The notes: a model not told the origin generated them from the letters alone. Shown: positions 27,671-37,348, counted from the first letter of the stretch. The stretch: 64,000 nucleotides of DNA from Phycisphaerae bacterium (GCA_028285035.1 JANQQF010000043.1:45264-109263), one strand, 5' to 3'. Program-made: numbers and translations.

Positions 27671-29952
27671 CCCGACAGATCATCAGCCTAAATGATAACC
27701 AATGGCAATTTGGGCAGGTATCTCGCAAATCATTTGAGCAGCCAAACGTGTATGATCTCAGCGATGTGCCCGAATGGCTCCCAGCCACCGTCCCCGGCAA
27801 TGTTCGAACCAATTTACTGGCACTCGGGCGAATATCAGATCCCTTTGTCGATGAAAATTATAAAGAAAGCCTATGGGTTGAAGAATCCGACTGGTGGTAC
27901 CGTCGGGCGTTACAGCTTGATTCACCCCCACCCAACCAACAAGCCTATCTGATCTTTGAAGGCATCGATTATCTTTCGGCCATTTTCATCAACGGTCAAG
28001 AGGTCAGCCGCCACGAGGGGATGTTCTCCCACCAAATTATAAACTTAGAGGACCATCTGACAGGCGGCCCCATCGAGATTGGGGTGCGTATTTGGGGCAG
28101 CGAAGCTTTACCCACCCGGCAACTCACTCTACCACAGCAGGTATGGCAAGGGGTGGTCGGACCATTACAAGGCGGTTGGATTGGCGTTTACCCTGATCGG
28201 TCTGCCACACTCAAATGCCAAATGTCATTTGGCTGGGATTTTGCCCCGCCCATTCGTACGATGGGGATTTGGGATGAGGTCACCTTGGTAACCAGCCAAT
28301 CGATCTTTCTTGAAGATGTTCAAGCCAAGTCCACGGTTCATCTGCCTATCAACGATCTGCCATTACAGACAGCCGCCCAAGCGACTGTGTCACTTGGGGT
28401 AACGATCAACAGCTTGGTAGCCCAAACTATCACCTTCGTTGCCAGCGTTGTCCCCGTCAATTTCACCGACTCCGGCTTCGATCTGTACCATTTTCGCCGC
28501 GATATTCCAGCCGGACAGAGTCAGCAACAGTTAGCGTTTGACCTACCAGAGGTCCAATTATGGCAGCCGTGGGATCGAGGTTTTCCCCATTTATACAATA
28601 TTGTATTGCGAGTAGTGGGGAGCAACTTCGATGTTCTAGACGAACACCAGCTTCGGACAGGCTTCCGAACTGTCTCCTTTAATCAGTGGCAAATTTCAAT
28701 CAATGGGGCACGAGAGTTTATTCGTGGGGTCAATTGGGTTCCAGCGGATAGTTTCCCCGGCCGATTACGTCCAGCAGATTATAAGCGGCTGCTTGGTCTC
28801 ATTCAGCAGAGCAGCAGCAACCTGCTCCGAGTTTGGGGCGGTGGTTTACGGGAAAAGCAAGCCTTCTATGACTTGTGTGATGAACTGGGTTTGTTGGTCT
28901 GGCAAGAATTCCCCTTCGCCTGTATGTTTTTGGGAAGCATTCCTCGTAATAAAAATTTCTTAGCCTTGGTTGAGCAAGAATGCGAAGCGATGGTACGCCA
29001 AATCAAGCATCATCCCAGCCTGATTATCTGGTGCGGCGGCAATGAGTTTGGGCAACGACGTAATCAAGCGGTGATAAATACCCTCGCTACGATTGTCACT
29101 GAGTATGATGGGACTCGGCCATTTATCGCTGTCTCTCCAAGCACCAGCAGCTATGGCAAGGATACCCACAATTGGCACGTGTGGCACGGCAATCTGGCTC
29201 TACAGTCGTATCAACAGGAAACCGCTAATTTTCTCAGCGAGTTTGGCCTACAAGCCCTGCCTGCCCACGAAACCCTGACCAAAATGTTAGCTGATCCTGG
29301 CAAAAAATGGGACACCCACCACGCCGATGTCGAAAAAATCGAACGGTACCGCCAGATTTTCCAGCTACAACAAACCACCTCTGATTTGCCCAGTATCATC
29401 AACCACTCGCAGCGTGCCCAAGCCCGAGGGCTACAGATTGCCATCGAGCGGATGCGCCGCCAAAAAGGCCACGCAGGCGGCGTTTGCTTATGGCAATTCA
29501 ACGAGCCTTGGCCAGCCATTAGTTGGGCTATCGTTGACTACTTCGGTCGGCCCAAATTAGCCTATCACCACCTAGCAGATTGGTATAACCCTGTTCTCAT
29601 TTCGCTCAACTTCCCAATGGGTCGCCCATGGCAATCTGGTGATACCTTTGAGGCCGAAATTTGGGCAATCAACGATACACTGACCAATTTCGAAAGTCTT
29701 TCTTTGGATATCTTTACAGATGGAATCAATGTCTACACGAATAAACTTGGCCTACCAGCGAACTGTGCAAACCAAGTCGACTCCTTGTCCCATATTTTCA
29801 AAACCACTCCGCAACAAATTCTAGTGCGTTTAACCCACAATGAGGACATTCTTGCCCAAAATAGCTACGACCTCACTTGGCGTGATCATGACCAAGCCAC
29901 ACTATATCAAAAATTTCGCCGCTGGGTAGCTGATCTCTCCCTTGGTCACTAG
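27667..29952 (+). CDS. Glycoside hydrolase family 2, beta-mannosidase type
   Basis: A 761-residue GH2 enzyme with N-terminal jelly-roll (WLPATVPGNVRTNLLALG), immunoglobulin-like domain and TIM barrel. The acid/base Glu is in IIWCGGNEFG (Glu460) and the nucleophile Glu in FLSEFGLQALP (Glu525). The N-terminal wording and WCGGNE are those of beta-mannosidases rather than beta-galactosidases. There is no signal peptide, so it should act in the cytoplasm on imported or recycled mannosides. GTG start, overlapping the flippase gene by 4 bp (GTGA), so both are translated together. It links the upstream mannosyl-phospholipid synthase to mannose-containing glycan turnover. Confidence 0.9.
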   Translation: MTRQIISLNDNQWQFGQVSRKSFEQPNVYDLSDVPEWLPATVPGNVRTNLLALGRISDPFVDENYKESLWVEESDWWYRRALQLDSPPPNQQAYLIFEGIDYLSAIFINGQEVSRHEGMFSHQIINLEDHLTGGPIEIGVRIWGSEALPTRQLTLPQQVWQGVVGPLQGGWIGVYPDRSATLKCQMSFGWDFAPPIRTMGIWDEVTLVTSQSIFLEDVQAKSTVHLPINDLPLQTAAQATVSLGVTINSLVAQTITFVASVVPVNFTDSGFDLYHFRRDIPAGQSQQQLAFDLPEVQLWQPWDRGFPHLYNIVLRVVGSNFDVLDEHQLRTGFRTVSFNQWQISINGAREFIRGVNWVPADSFPGRLRPADYKRLLGLIQQSSSNLLRVWGGGLREKQAFYDLCDELGLLVWQEFPFACMFLGSIPRNKNFLALVEQECEAMVRQIKHHPSLIIWCGGNEFGQRRNQAVINTLATIVTEYDGTRPFIAVSPSTSSYGKDTHNWHVWHGNLALQSYQQETANFLSEFGLQALPAHETLTKMLADPGKKWDTHHADVEKIERYRQIFQLQQTTSDLPSIINHSQRAQARGLQIAIERMRRQKGHAGGVCLWQFNEPWPAISWAIVDYFGRPKLAYHHLADWYNPVLISLNFPMGRPWQSGDTFEAEIWAINDTLTNFESLSLDIFTDGINVYTNKLGLPANCANQVDSLSHIFKTTPQQILVRLTHNEDILAQNSYDLTWRDHDQATLYQKFRRWVADLSLGH

Positions 29953-29954
29953 GC

Positions 29955-30001
29955 CTGAAGCAAATTTCGTTTGTTTGGCTAAATTTTGCAACTTGCTTCA
30001 G
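29955..30001. terminator. Inverted repeat after GH2 gene
   Basis: CTGAAGCAA at 29955-29963 pairs with TTGCTTCAG at 29993-30001 around a T-rich loop. It starts 3 bp after the mannosidase stop codon, so it may end or protect that transcript. No clear T-run follows. Confidence 0.4.
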
Positions 30002-30130
30002 CTTAAGTGTCCATCCCGAATGCTCTAACCAACAAATAATTTTGGTGGAACACTAGCCATTTGTGACCAAGATGCTTGAGTTATATAATTGCCGAGGTCT
30101 CCGACCCTAACCCCGAAAGGAACATACTGA

Positions 30131-31804
30131 ATGAAAATCGCACGCCGCATGGGTCTGATGTCACTCATTTCCTGTCTGCTCATTTTAATGGCTTGTCAAG
30201 CTAGCAACGAGGCAGTGAAGCCAACAGCCACGTCAGGCATTGTCGAATTTGAGGCAACAGCCACGCCCACGCCAATGCCGACGGCGACAGTCATCCCCCC
30301 AACACCCGCCGAAACACTCGAAACCACCCCGCCTGATCTAATTCCACTGCCTGAAAGCGAAACCGTCTTGGCCGGATTGATGGGCTCACCCACAACTCTC
30401 AATCCCATCACAGGCAATCATCCTGCCGCCCGACAACTGACGCCCCTGCTTTATGAAAGTCTGTTGCAAGTTGATCCGAATACCGCCACTCTCCAGCCAG
30501 GGCTAGCCCAAGCCTGGGAGTTTAGTCGAAACGGCAGACAAGTGACCTTCACCCTGCCGGACAACCTGGTTTGGAGCAATGGCGAACAGATGACCGCAGG
30601 GGCCATCGTTGAAAGTTTGCAAGCGACCCAACATCTCGCTCTGCTCAGTTTTAGCACCATCTCAGCCCCAAATGATCAGACCGTACAAATGACCTTTGAC
30701 ACAATCAACTGCTCCGCTCTGACGACCCTTGGTCTGTTGCCGCTCATTCCCAGCGCCGACATTGAGAGTGATCAACCATTGGGTAGTGGTCCTTTCGCCA
30801 TCGCTGAGTGGTCCGAAAATCGGCGCACTCTGATTTTAGGGCAAAATCCCAATTATCACGGAGACGCCCCACCTAGCGTCCCCGGCTTTACTATTCGTTT
30901 TTTGAATCAAGACACGTTGGAGGTGATTTTATCCGAAGGTCAATTCGATGTGGTTGGCCCGTTCCCTCCGCTCACGCTCAATCGTGTGCCCGACTACCTG
31001 ACCGATATTACCTACCCCACCGCCCAGATGATCTATCTCGCCATCAGCTATGACCCGAAGAACAAAGATCCGCTACCACAGACGGTTCGTGAGGCGCTGC
31101 TCGTCGGCCTAGATCGCGAGGTATTGCTCAATGAGGCGGCTGGTGGCGATGGACAACGTTTGGCTGGGCCACTGTTGCCTACCCATTGGGCCGCAAACGA
31201 GATGATTACTGAGCCGGATTTTAATGTGGAAATGGCTAAAACCCTGTTGCAACGATCAGGCCTACGTGATACAAATAATGATGGCTGGTTGGAGCAGGAT
31301 GGGGAGCGGCTGGAACTCTCGATCCGGCTAAATGGACAAAATCAGCTTCATCAAAATCTGGGTTGGCTCATTAGCAGTTACTATCGAGATTTAGGGCTAT
31401 TCGTTCGAGCGGAAGGGGCACCCCGTGATAGCGTCATCGATGATTTGTTCACCCATGATTTCAGGTTAGCAATCTTCCACTGGCCAATTTTACCCGACCC
31501 CGACCAACAAATCTATTGGCACTCTCGTGAGGATACGCCTGGTCTCGGCCTCAATTTCACCTCATACGACAATCCTGATCTGGATGTATCACTGTTTGAG
31601 GCAAATTCAATCCCCGATTGCGATCCTCAGACCCGTGCTGAAATTTACGGTGAAATTCAAGAGACCTTGAGCCGAGATCGCCCGGTCGATTTTCTCATGG
31701 CCCCCAATCAACATCTTTTGGTTGGCCCGCGCTTACAGGGTGTTCAGCCTGGCCCTTTTCGCCCCTTCACCTGGAATGTAAACGACTGGCAACTGCAACG
31801 ATAG
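30131..31804 (+). CDS. Family 5 (oligopeptide/nickel-type) ABC solute-binding lipoprotein
   Basis: A 557-residue lipoprotein: signal with lipobox LILMAC (Cys22), a Thr/Pro-rich linker (about 30-70), then an SBP_bac_5 fold. Typical blocks are SPTTLNPITGNHPAARQL, LLYESLLQVDPNTATLQPGLAQAWEFS, VWSNGEQMTAGAIVESL and LVGLDREVLLNEAAGG. Such proteins deliver peptides, metals or glycosides to ABC importers. No permease or ATPase lies near it, so it either serves a transporter encoded elsewhere or has another extracellular binding role. It begins 178 bp after the mannosidase and is followed 16 bp later by a NUDIX gene. Confidence 0.9.
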   Translation: MKIARRMGLMSLISCLLILMACQASNEAVKPTATSGIVEFEATATPTPMPTATVIPPTPAETLETTPPDLIPLPESETVLAGLMGSPTTLNPITGNHPAARQLTPLLYESLLQVDPNTATLQPGLAQAWEFSRNGRQVTFTLPDNLVWSNGEQMTAGAIVESLQATQHLALLSFSTISAPNDQTVQMTFDTINCSALTTLGLLPLIPSADIESDQPLGSGPFAIAEWSENRRTLILGQNPNYHGDAPPSVPGFTIRFLNQDTLEVILSEGQFDVVGPFPPLTLNRVPDYLTDITYPTAQMIYLAISYDPKNKDPLPQTVREALLVGLDREVLLNEAAGGDGQRLAGPLLPTHWAANEMITEPDFNVEMAKTLLQRSGLRDTNNDGWLEQDGERLELSIRLNGQNQLHQNLGWLISSYYRDLGLFVRAEGAPRDSVIDDLFTHDFRLAIFHWPILPDPDQQIYWHSREDTPGLGLNFTSYDNPDLDVSLFEANSIPDCDPQTRAEIYGEIQETLSRDRPVDFLMAPNQHLLVGPRLQGVQPGPFRPFTWNVNDWQLQR

Positions 31805-31820
31805 TGATAACAAAGGCACA

Positions 31821-32426
31821 ATGATGGCAAAAACAGACATTTACTTCGAACAAGTTTATAACAAAAAGCTGCTACGAAAATTGTGGCGAAAATATGGACC
31901 GATTTATCATCATCACGTTGATTTAACGGTTAACACATCAGGCATGTTAAATCTGATGGACAAGATGAAGCGAAAAAAGCGACGGGGGGAGGTGGTGATG
32001 GTCATCCCCAACAAGAAACGTGAGGTTTGGCTGCACACCAAAGAGGCATACGGTGGAGTTTATCGCTTAATGACAGGGGGTCTTGATCGTGGAGAGAAGC
32101 CGCAACAGGCCTTACGGCGTGAGGTGTATGAGGAAACGGGCATCAAGCGCGAGATAGATCGCTGTTTAGCCGTTATTCTGTACACCTTAAAACGAGAGGA
32201 ATATACCCAACCTTTTGTCTCCTATGTCTTTATCACCAGACCCAGCGCCAATAAACCAAAGCCTACTGATACCAGCGAGGCCATTTCTGGCTTCAAAGCG
32301 ATTCCACCCTATAAACTTCAAGAGACAGCGGAGAAATTACGAACGGTCGAAGGTGATTTTGCCGATTGGGGGAAGTTCCGGGCGGTTTCACACGAGGTAA
32401 CACATAAAATACTGAACAAGATGTAA
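31821..32426 (+). CDS. NUDIX hydrolase
   Basis: A 201-residue protein with a perfect Nudix box, G-x5-E-x7-REVYEETGI, at about residues 90-112 (GGLDRGEKPQQALRREVYEE). It is preceded by an extra N-terminal helical region of about 60 residues (MAKTDIYFEQVYNKKLLRKLW). Nudix enzymes split nucleoside diphosphates linked to another group. Such a region next to a box handling modified nucleotides cannot be assigned a substrate. The start is either of two adjacent ATGs. It ends 6 bp from the convergent gene at 32433, so the two 3' ends nearly meet. Confidence 0.88.
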   Translation: MMAKTDIYFEQVYNKKLLRKLWRKYGPIYHHHVDLTVNTSGMLNLMDKMKRKKRRGEVVMVIPNKKREVWLHTKEAYGGVYRLMTGGLDRGEKPQQALRREVYEETGIKREIDRCLAVILYTLKREEYTQPFVSYVFITRPSANKPKPTDTSEAISGFKAIPPYKLQETAEKLRTVEGDFADWGKFRAVSHEVTHKILNKM

Positions 32427-32432
32427 TCGAGT

Positions 32433-32879
32433 TTAATCCGTGACATCACCATCTCCTATCACAGCCGATGTGACCGAAACCCGATACCCATCCCGCATCT
32501 TCGCCAACTCATAATCCAACAACTCATCTGTGTATTCAGCGAACTGCGTGTTCTTCCGCTCAACGAGTTGCCGGAGCATCGCCTCAAAATCATCGCGAAT
32601 ATCTAGGGGGATACTCTGGGTCATCACCTGAATCCGAGCGTCTTGCTGCTCTGTGGGGAGTAGGCCGCTATTCCAAGCCTCAATGGCCACCATCAATAGT
32701 TTTTCCATTGCGTCCTGATTGTTCACCATCGGCATATAGGGTTCAATGAATTCCATAAAAGTAGATGACATTCCATCTGTGTTTTTTGGCTGTTTCCGCC
32801 CAAATCCACCAAACTGCCGTTGACGCTTATCTTTTTTCTGTTTTCGCCTTTGATCCCGCGATAATTTTCTCTTAGCCAT
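32433..32879 (-). CDS. Hypothetical protein with basic N-terminus, 148 aa
   Basis: The N-terminus is strongly basic (MAKRKLSRDQRRKQKKDKRQ), followed by a Gly/Arg stretch and a helical, acidic C-terminal domain (MEFIEPYMPMVNNQDAMEKLL, DDFEAMLRQLVERK). No signal or membrane segment is seen. I start at ATG 32879; a longer frame to 32927 would overlap the LOG gene by 28 bp. The basic tail suggests nucleic acid or ribosome contact, but I do not recognise a family. It lies 20 bp after the LOG gene and is probably cotranscribed with it. Confidence 0.68.
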   Translation of the reverse strand: MAKRKLSRDQRRKQKKDKRQRQFGGFGRKQPKNTDGMSSTFMEFIEPYMPMVNNQDAMEKLLMVAIEAWNSGLLPTEQQDARIQVMTQSIPLDIRDDFEAMLRQLVERKNTQFAEYTDELLDYELAKMRDGYRVSVTSAVIGDGDVTD

Positions 32880-32899
32880 AATGTTTACCCGTCGCCAGC

Positions 32900-33484
32900 C
32901 TACAACTCTTCCTTTGTTTTTACCCACTTTTGTGTTTTGGGCGGCTCATATGTTTCAAATAGATCAAGCATTTGGTTGGCGGTTTCTGCCACCAAAATCA
33001 TATCACGATAGGGTTGGTCCAAAAAGCCTTCCTGAACAGCCTTATCAAATTGCCCCAAAATTCCAGTGTAATAATTTTCAACATTGAGAAAACCGCACGG
33101 TTTTTGGTGGAAGCCCAGCAAGCCCCAGGTAATTACCTCACAGATTTCCTCATAGGTCCCCAGGCCCCCCGGCAGAGCTACAAAGCCATCGGACAACTCG
33201 GCCATCATTGCCTTGCGTTCGTGCATCGAGCTAACAACGTGCAATTGGGTCAGACCTGTGTGTCCAATTTCTCGCTCAACCAGTGACTTTGGCATCACCC
33301 CAATCGCCTCGCCGCCCAACTCAAGCACGGTATCAGCCACTTTTCCCATCAGACCGACCTTACCACCCCCATAGACAAGACCTAAGCCTCGGTCAACCAA
33401 GGCTTGCCCCATCTGATGCGCCGTTTCAAGATACACAGGGCGATTACCTGGATAAGATCCACAAAATACAGCAATATTTTTCAT
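32900..33484 (-). CDS. LOG family protein (nucleoside 5'-monophosphate phosphoribohydrolase type)
   Basis: A 194-residue Rossmann-fold protein with the signature PGGLGTYEEICEVITW and the N-terminal IAVFCGSYPGNRPVY. Members release the base from cytokinin or other nucleoside monophosphates; in bacteria they are often housekeeping nucleotide-salvage enzymes. Arg and Glu of the active site (MHERKAMM, TYEE) are kept. ATG 33484 is chosen as it starts at the fold (MKNIAVFCG); ATG 33502 upstream would add six residues. It is normal in size and cytoplasmic. Confidence 0.9.
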   Translation of the reverse strand: MKNIAVFCGSYPGNRPVYLETAHQMGQALVDRGLGLVYGGGKVGLMGKVADTVLELGGEAIGVMPKSLVEREIGHTGLTQLHVVSSMHERKAMMAELSDGFVALPGGLGTYEEICEVITWGLLGFHQKPCGFLNVENYYTGILGQFDKAVQEGFLDQPYRDMILVAETANQMLDLFETYEPPKTQKWVKTKEEL

Positions 33485-33544
33485 TGTTTTACACTCTTTC
33501 ATCTAACTTATTGTCAGTAACAATATCGTCGTTAAATAATTGGC

Positions 33545-33982
33545 TCATTCCACGCGATACATCGGCTTTTCAAACAAATGAGGAGCTTCTACAAAGACCG
33601 CTCGACCAACCGCAGCGATTTCACCTTGGCCATTGTCCAAAATAATTTCACCTCTAGCTCGAATGACACGCTCAATCTGATCAACAATAGAGCCTTTGAC
33701 CTGCACGTGGCTCCCGACTAAAATGGGCAGTCGATACTCTACCTCCAACTTGAGGGTGGCGACCGGATGTCCAGCCCGCCATACCGCCACACCCATCACT
33801 TCATCCAACACCGCCGCCGTTGCGCCACCGTGCGACATCCCATTTCCACCCTGCTGCCGTTCCGTGAGAACATAATCCGACACAATTGTTCCATCTTCTT
33901 GCTCCCACCACGTCAAGCCAATATTCCCTGGATTTTGACTACCGCAAATAAAACAAGGGCCGTGTTCTGGCACTTTTTTCAT
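33545..33982 (-). CDS. PaaI-like hotdog thioesterase
   Basis: A 145-residue hotdog-fold protein. It starts with a CFICGSQNPGNIGL motif like the CFGCG-NP-GL of this family and contains the catalytic segment SHGGATAAVLDEVMG, followed by VATLKLEVEYRLPIL. These enzymes cleave short or aromatic acyl-CoAs. It lies upstream of the LOG gene on the same strand with a 60 bp gap, and may be cotranscribed. The substrate is not deducible. Confidence 0.85.
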   Translation of the reverse strand: MKKVPEHGPCFICGSQNPGNIGLTWWEQEDGTIVSDYVLTERQQGGNGMSHGGATAAVLDEVMGVAVWRAGHPVATLKLEVEYRLPILVGSHVQVKGSIVDQIERVIRARGEIILDNGQGEIAAVGRAVFVEAPHLFEKPMYRVE

Positions 33983-34061
33983 TATTTTACTCCATAGAGG
34001 CTGATTTCAAGAGCCAAACAGTCCACAGGTACTCACAAATCTAGACCATTTTTTAGATTTT

Positions 34062-34090
34062 ATCTGTGTCAATCTGTGTTTCTCTGTGGA
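34062..34090. repeat. Short direct repeats CTGTGT, dispersed-element type
   Basis: The unit ATCTGTGT is found at 34062-34069 and 34072-34079 and is followed by TTCTCTGTGG, a run seen in intergenic DNA of many bacteria. It lies in the 203 bp gap between the thioesterase and SDR genes. No other feature was found in the gap. Confidence 0.4.
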
Positions 34091-34185
34091 AAAGTAACGT
34101 ATTTAGTAACGTTCAAAGCCAACAGAAAACGACGGGCAGCCAAATAATGATTGTCCGTCGTTCCACATCGAGTCAACACAACAAT

Positions 34186-34962
34186 TCAATCCTGCATTGT
34201 CAAACCACCATTCACACTTAACACCTGTCCCGTGATAAATCGAGCGGCATCAGAGGCCAAGAAAATTACAGCGGGCGAAATCTCATTCGGCTCACCAGCT
34301 CGACGCCCTAATGGCACCGCTTTTTCGATGGCCACCCATACCTTTTCACCAAAGTCTGTCGAGACGATTTCCTCGTGCAAGCCTGTCCGCGTAATCCCCG
34401 GCGCAACGATATTCACGCGGACATTATCACGGGCGTGCTCGCGAGCCAAGGTTTTTGAGAAGGCAATCACCCCAGCCTTACAACCGGCATAGACCGCCTC
34501 TCCCATACTTCCCGCGCGACCCGCATCCGAGGCAATGTTAACAATCGCCCCCGATTTCTGAGCCACCAACTCTGGCATAATCACATAACAACAATTCAAT
34601 GCCCCTCGGTAATTCAAGTTGATAATTTTGTCCCAAAAATCCGGCGTTGTTTTCAAAAATGGAATAAATTTGTCCCAGCCCGCATTGTTAACCAGCACAT
34701 CAATCCGACCAAATTCTTTCAGTGTGTGATCCTTCAAGGCTTGGACGCTATCCAAGTCGGTCACATCCGTTTGAACGGCTATTACGGTTTGTCCGGTTGC
34801 TTGACTTACTTCCTGAGCCGTGACTTGGGCTGCTGCTTCATTAAGATCCGCAATCACCACCTTGGCCCCAACACTGGCGCAATCTGTTACAATCGCCCGA
34901 CCAATCCCACCTGCTCCACCAGTTACGATGACTACTTTATCTGCTAAGTTAACCAAATCCAC
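34186..34962 (-). CDS. Short-chain dehydrogenase/reductase (3-oxoacyl reductase-like)
   Basis: A 258-residue classical SDR. The cofactor motif TGGAGGIG, VLVNNAGWDKF, the catalytic Ser of NIASDAGRAG, the YAGCK Tyr-Lys pair and the C-terminal ITGQVLSVNGGLTMQD are all present. An Asp after strand 2 (VVIADLNEA) predicts NAD(H) preference. The closest look-alikes are FabG-type and 2-hydroxycyclohexanecarboxyl-CoA dehydrogenases, so an acyl-CoA or alicyclic substrate is likely. A second SDR lies 175 bp upstream on the same strand. Confidence 0.9.
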   Translation of the reverse strand: MDLVNLADKVVIVTGGAGGIGRAIVTDCASVGAKVVIADLNEAAAQVTAQEVSQATGQTVIAVQTDVTDLDSVQALKDHTLKEFGRIDVLVNNAGWDKFIPFLKTTPDFWDKIINLNYRGALNCCYVIMPELVAQKSGAIVNIASDAGRAGSMGEAVYAGCKAGVIAFSKTLAREHARDNVRVNIVAPGITRTGLHEEIVSTDFGEKVWVAIEKAVPLGRRAGEPNEISPAVIFLASDAARFITGQVLSVNGGLTMQD

Positions 34963-35137
34963 CAGTCACTCCTAAAAAACATCCATAAGGAGGCCAAAAG
35001 TGCACGCCCAAAGCCCCTTTGGAATGGACTCCTTATTTTTCATGCTTCACTGTCAGCATGCACAGGGACTGTTTGGCCCGTTTGCTAAGGTATGCACCTT
35101 ATACTCCTGTGACATTACAACTCTGTTACCCTGCACC

Positions 35138-35902
35138 CTATTTTGGTGCCATCCGAATCGCCCCGTCCAAGCGAATGACTTCGCCATTGAGCATTTCATT
35201 ACTGATGATATGTTGCACCAAGTTCGCATACTCGCTGGGTTTACCGAGGCGTGAGGGGAAGGGCACCTGCTGGCCCAAAGAGACACGAGCCGCTTCCGGC
35301 AAACCAGCCAGCATCGGCGTCTCAAAAATTCCAGGGGCGATGGTCATCACTCGAATGCCGTTGCGAGCTAAATCCCGGGCGATGGGCAGGGTCAAACCGA
35401 CCACACCACCTTTTGAGGCCGCATACGCTGCCTGACCCATTTGGCCATCATACGCAGCAACGGAGGCAGTGTTCACAATCACCCCACGTTCGCCACCCTC
35501 ATTTGGCTCATTCATCGCCATCGCCAACGAGGCCAAACGAATAACATTGAAGGTACCAATCAGATTGATCTGAATGACTTTACTAAATCGGGCTAAATCG
35601 TGGGCACCTTTTTTGCTCAAGGTCTTCTCAGCAATAGCAATACCTGCGCAATTGATGACCCCGGACAACGTTCCTAGCCCTTGGGCTACCGAAACCGCAT
35701 TTTCTACACTAGCTTCATCCGTAACATCTGTTTGCACAAAGTGACCTTGTTCACCCAAATCAGCCGCCTTTTGCTCGCCTGTCTCGGCATTGATCTCGGC
35801 AATAACAACCTGCCCACCTTGAGCCACTAGCATCTCAGCCGTCGCTCCACCTAACCCCGAGCCACCGCCAGTTACAATAAACGATCTTCCTTGAATCTCC
35901 AT
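35138..35902 (-). CDS. HSD10-like 3-hydroxyacyl-CoA dehydrogenase (SDR)
   Basis: A 254-residue classical SDR with TGGGSGLG, the NAD-selecting [27 protein letters not shown], catalytic Ser in [16 protein letters not shown] and the closing [14 protein letters not shown]. The KTLSKKG insertion and [11 protein letters not shown] are typical of the type II 3-hydroxyacyl-CoA dehydrogenases (HSD17B10 group) that oxidise short or branched 3-hydroxyacyl-CoAs in isoleucine and fatty acid breakdown. It would work in the cytoplasm with the neighbouring SDR and the thioesterase in CoA-ester metabolism. Confidence 0.88.
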   Translation of the reverse strand: MEIQGRSFIVTGGGSGLGGATAEMLVAQGGQVVIAEINAETGEQKAADLGEQGHFVQTDVTDEASVENAVSVAQGLGTLSGVINCAGIAIAEKTLSKKGAHDLARFSKVIQINLIGTFNVIRLASLAMAMNEPNEGGERGVIVNTASVAAYDGQMGQAAYAASKGGVVGLTLPIARDLARNGIRVMTIAPGIFETPMLAGLPEAARVSLGQQVPFPSRLGKPSEYANLVQHIISNEMLNGEVIRLDGAIRMAPK

Positions 35903-35924
35903 TGATTAATGCCTCCATAATAAA

Positions 35925-35975
35925 GTAACATAGGCTTCTAGCCTGTCCAGGCGCAGGCAAGGATGCCTGCGTTAC
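35925..35975. repeat. Palindromic repeat (GTAAC...GTTAC)
   Basis: The element starts GTAACATAGGCTTCTAGCC and ends GATGCCTGCGTTAC. The ends are inverted (GTAAC/GTTAC) and two internal hairpins (AGGC..GCCT and GCAGGC..GCCTGC) are visible. It fills most of the gap between the HSD10-like gene and the MBL hydrolase and looks like a dispersed intergenic repeat. Confidence 0.6.
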
Positions 35976-36006
35976 ACTTCCTCAAAAGATACACCTGCAC
36001 GGCGAC

Positions 36007-36981
36007 TTAAACTCGATAATAACGCCAACTCCCATTTCGGGTTTGCTCAATCAATCCATTGTGGACCATATGATCCAAGTGAGCCAAGGTTTCAGCCATA
36101 GCGAATCGGATGTCATGCTCGGAAAAATTCTCGACGTTGAAGGCAGCGGCACACACATCGTACAGTTTGTGGCTCCCCGCCTCAATCGCCGTGAGCATCA
36201 ATTCCAGCCGATGAGCATGATGCTCCTCGATTTGCCCGATGCGTTCGGCCCAATTCGTAATCACCGCTCGATGTCCCGGCAGCCCCAAGGCTACATCAAG
36301 CCCCTTCAATTCCGCCAGCGATCCCAAATATCGCCCGAGTGGATTAGCCTCCGACAGGGGCCACAAACCAATATTGGGCGTAATCTTCATCAACACCTGA
36401 TCCCCGCACAGGATGAGTTTTTCAGTTGGCTCATAGAATAAAATATGACCATCACTGTGGCCGGGGGCGTGAATAACTTTAAACTGGCGACTGCCAATTT
36501 CTAGAGCCGATTCGTAGGGTATAAACTCAACCTGGTTAGGATGCGGTTTGGTCATCTCTCGGACATGCTGAGAGGCCTTCGCTGCCGCTTCCCGGACCTC
36601 ATCCGGCAACTCATTGACCATCGCTTGCCCTAACTCTCCAGCGGGTTGCTCTTTCAATCGCCAAACACGATCCGCCATTTCAGAATCGCGGGCCGACATC
36701 AAAACAGGGGCGCCACTCCACGCTTGTAACCAGCCAGCAAAGCCATAATGATCAGGATGACCATGCGTCAATATAATCTGTTCAATATCGTTCGACCTGA
36801 TTTGAAGCGCGGCAAACACCTCCTGCCATCCCTGCTGAATGTCAGGGGTATTGAGACCGGTATCAACGATACTCCAGCCGTGGTTGCCCCGCAACAAGTA
36901 ACAGTTGACCTGACGCAGCGCAAACGGAATGGGCAGGCTTACCTGATAAATCTCTTCAGCAACCGCTTGATATTCCACCAT
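36007..36981 (-). CDS. MBL-fold metallo-hydrolase
   Basis: A 324-residue metallo-beta-lactamase-fold enzyme. Zinc-binding HGHPDHYG, the later His of APGHSDGHILFY and Asp of CGDQVL are present, followed by a C-terminal winged-helix-like tail (about 265-324, AMAETLAHLDHMVHNGLIEQ) seen in LACTB2-type hydrolases. These act on thioesters, RNA or glutathione-linked compounds; the family here is usually annotated as hydroxyacylglutathione-hydrolase-like. It starts one base after the HIT gene stop, so the two are cotranscribed. Confidence 0.88.
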   Translation of the reverse strand: MVEYQAVAEEIYQVSLPIPFALRQVNCYLLRGNHGWSIVDTGLNTPDIQQGWQEVFAALQIRSNDIEQIILTHGHPDHYGFAGWLQAWSGAPVLMSARDSEMADRVWRLKEQPAGELGQAMVNELPDEVREAAAKASQHVREMTKPHPNQVEFIPYESALEIGSRQFKVIHAPGHSDGHILFYEPTEKLILCGDQVLMKITPNIGLWPLSEANPLGRYLGSLAELKGLDVALGLPGHRAVITNWAERIGQIEEHHAHRLELMLTAIEAGSHKLYDVCAAAFNVENFSEHDIRFAMAETLAHLDHMVHNGLIEQTRNGSWRYYRV

Positions 36982-36982
36982 A

Positions 36983-37348
36983 CTACTGCTCGCGTGCTTT
37001 TTTTGAGATCATTCTCCCGACAGGTCGCCCCCCAACCAGATGCATATGCATATGCATTACTTCCTGATGACCGTGCGGCCCACAGTTCATAATCAAACGA
37101 TACCCATCCTCAGCAATGCCTTCCTGCTCCGCCACCTGCTTGGCCACGATAAACATATGGCCCAGCATCCCCTCATCCTCGGGAGTCACATCATTGACCG
37201 TAGGAATCAACTTATTGGGAATAATCAAAATATGAACCGGCATCTGGGGGTTAATGTCTCGAAAAGCCGTCACACGATCATCTTGAAAAACAATATCAGA
37301 GGGAATCTCTCGTCGAATAATCTTACTAAAAATGGTCTCACTGGCCAT
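36983..37348 (-). CDS. Histidine triad (HIT/HINT) nucleotide-binding protein
   Basis: A 121-residue HINT-type protein with the His triad HMHMHLVGG near residues 99-105 and the N-terminal [18 protein letters not shown]. Members hydrolyse adenosine phosphoramidates. Normal length; cytoplasmic dimer. It is the first gene of a two-gene unit with the MBL hydrolase (1 base between stop and next start). The start ATG is preceded by AAGGAGC, a good ribosome-binding site. Confidence 0.93.
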   Translation of the reverse strand: MASETIFSKIIRREIPSDIVFQDDRVTAFRDINPQMPVHILIIPNKLIPTVNDVTPEDEGMLGHMFIVAKQVAEQEGIAEDGYRLIMNCGPHGHQEVMHMHMHLVGGRPVGRMISKKAREQ

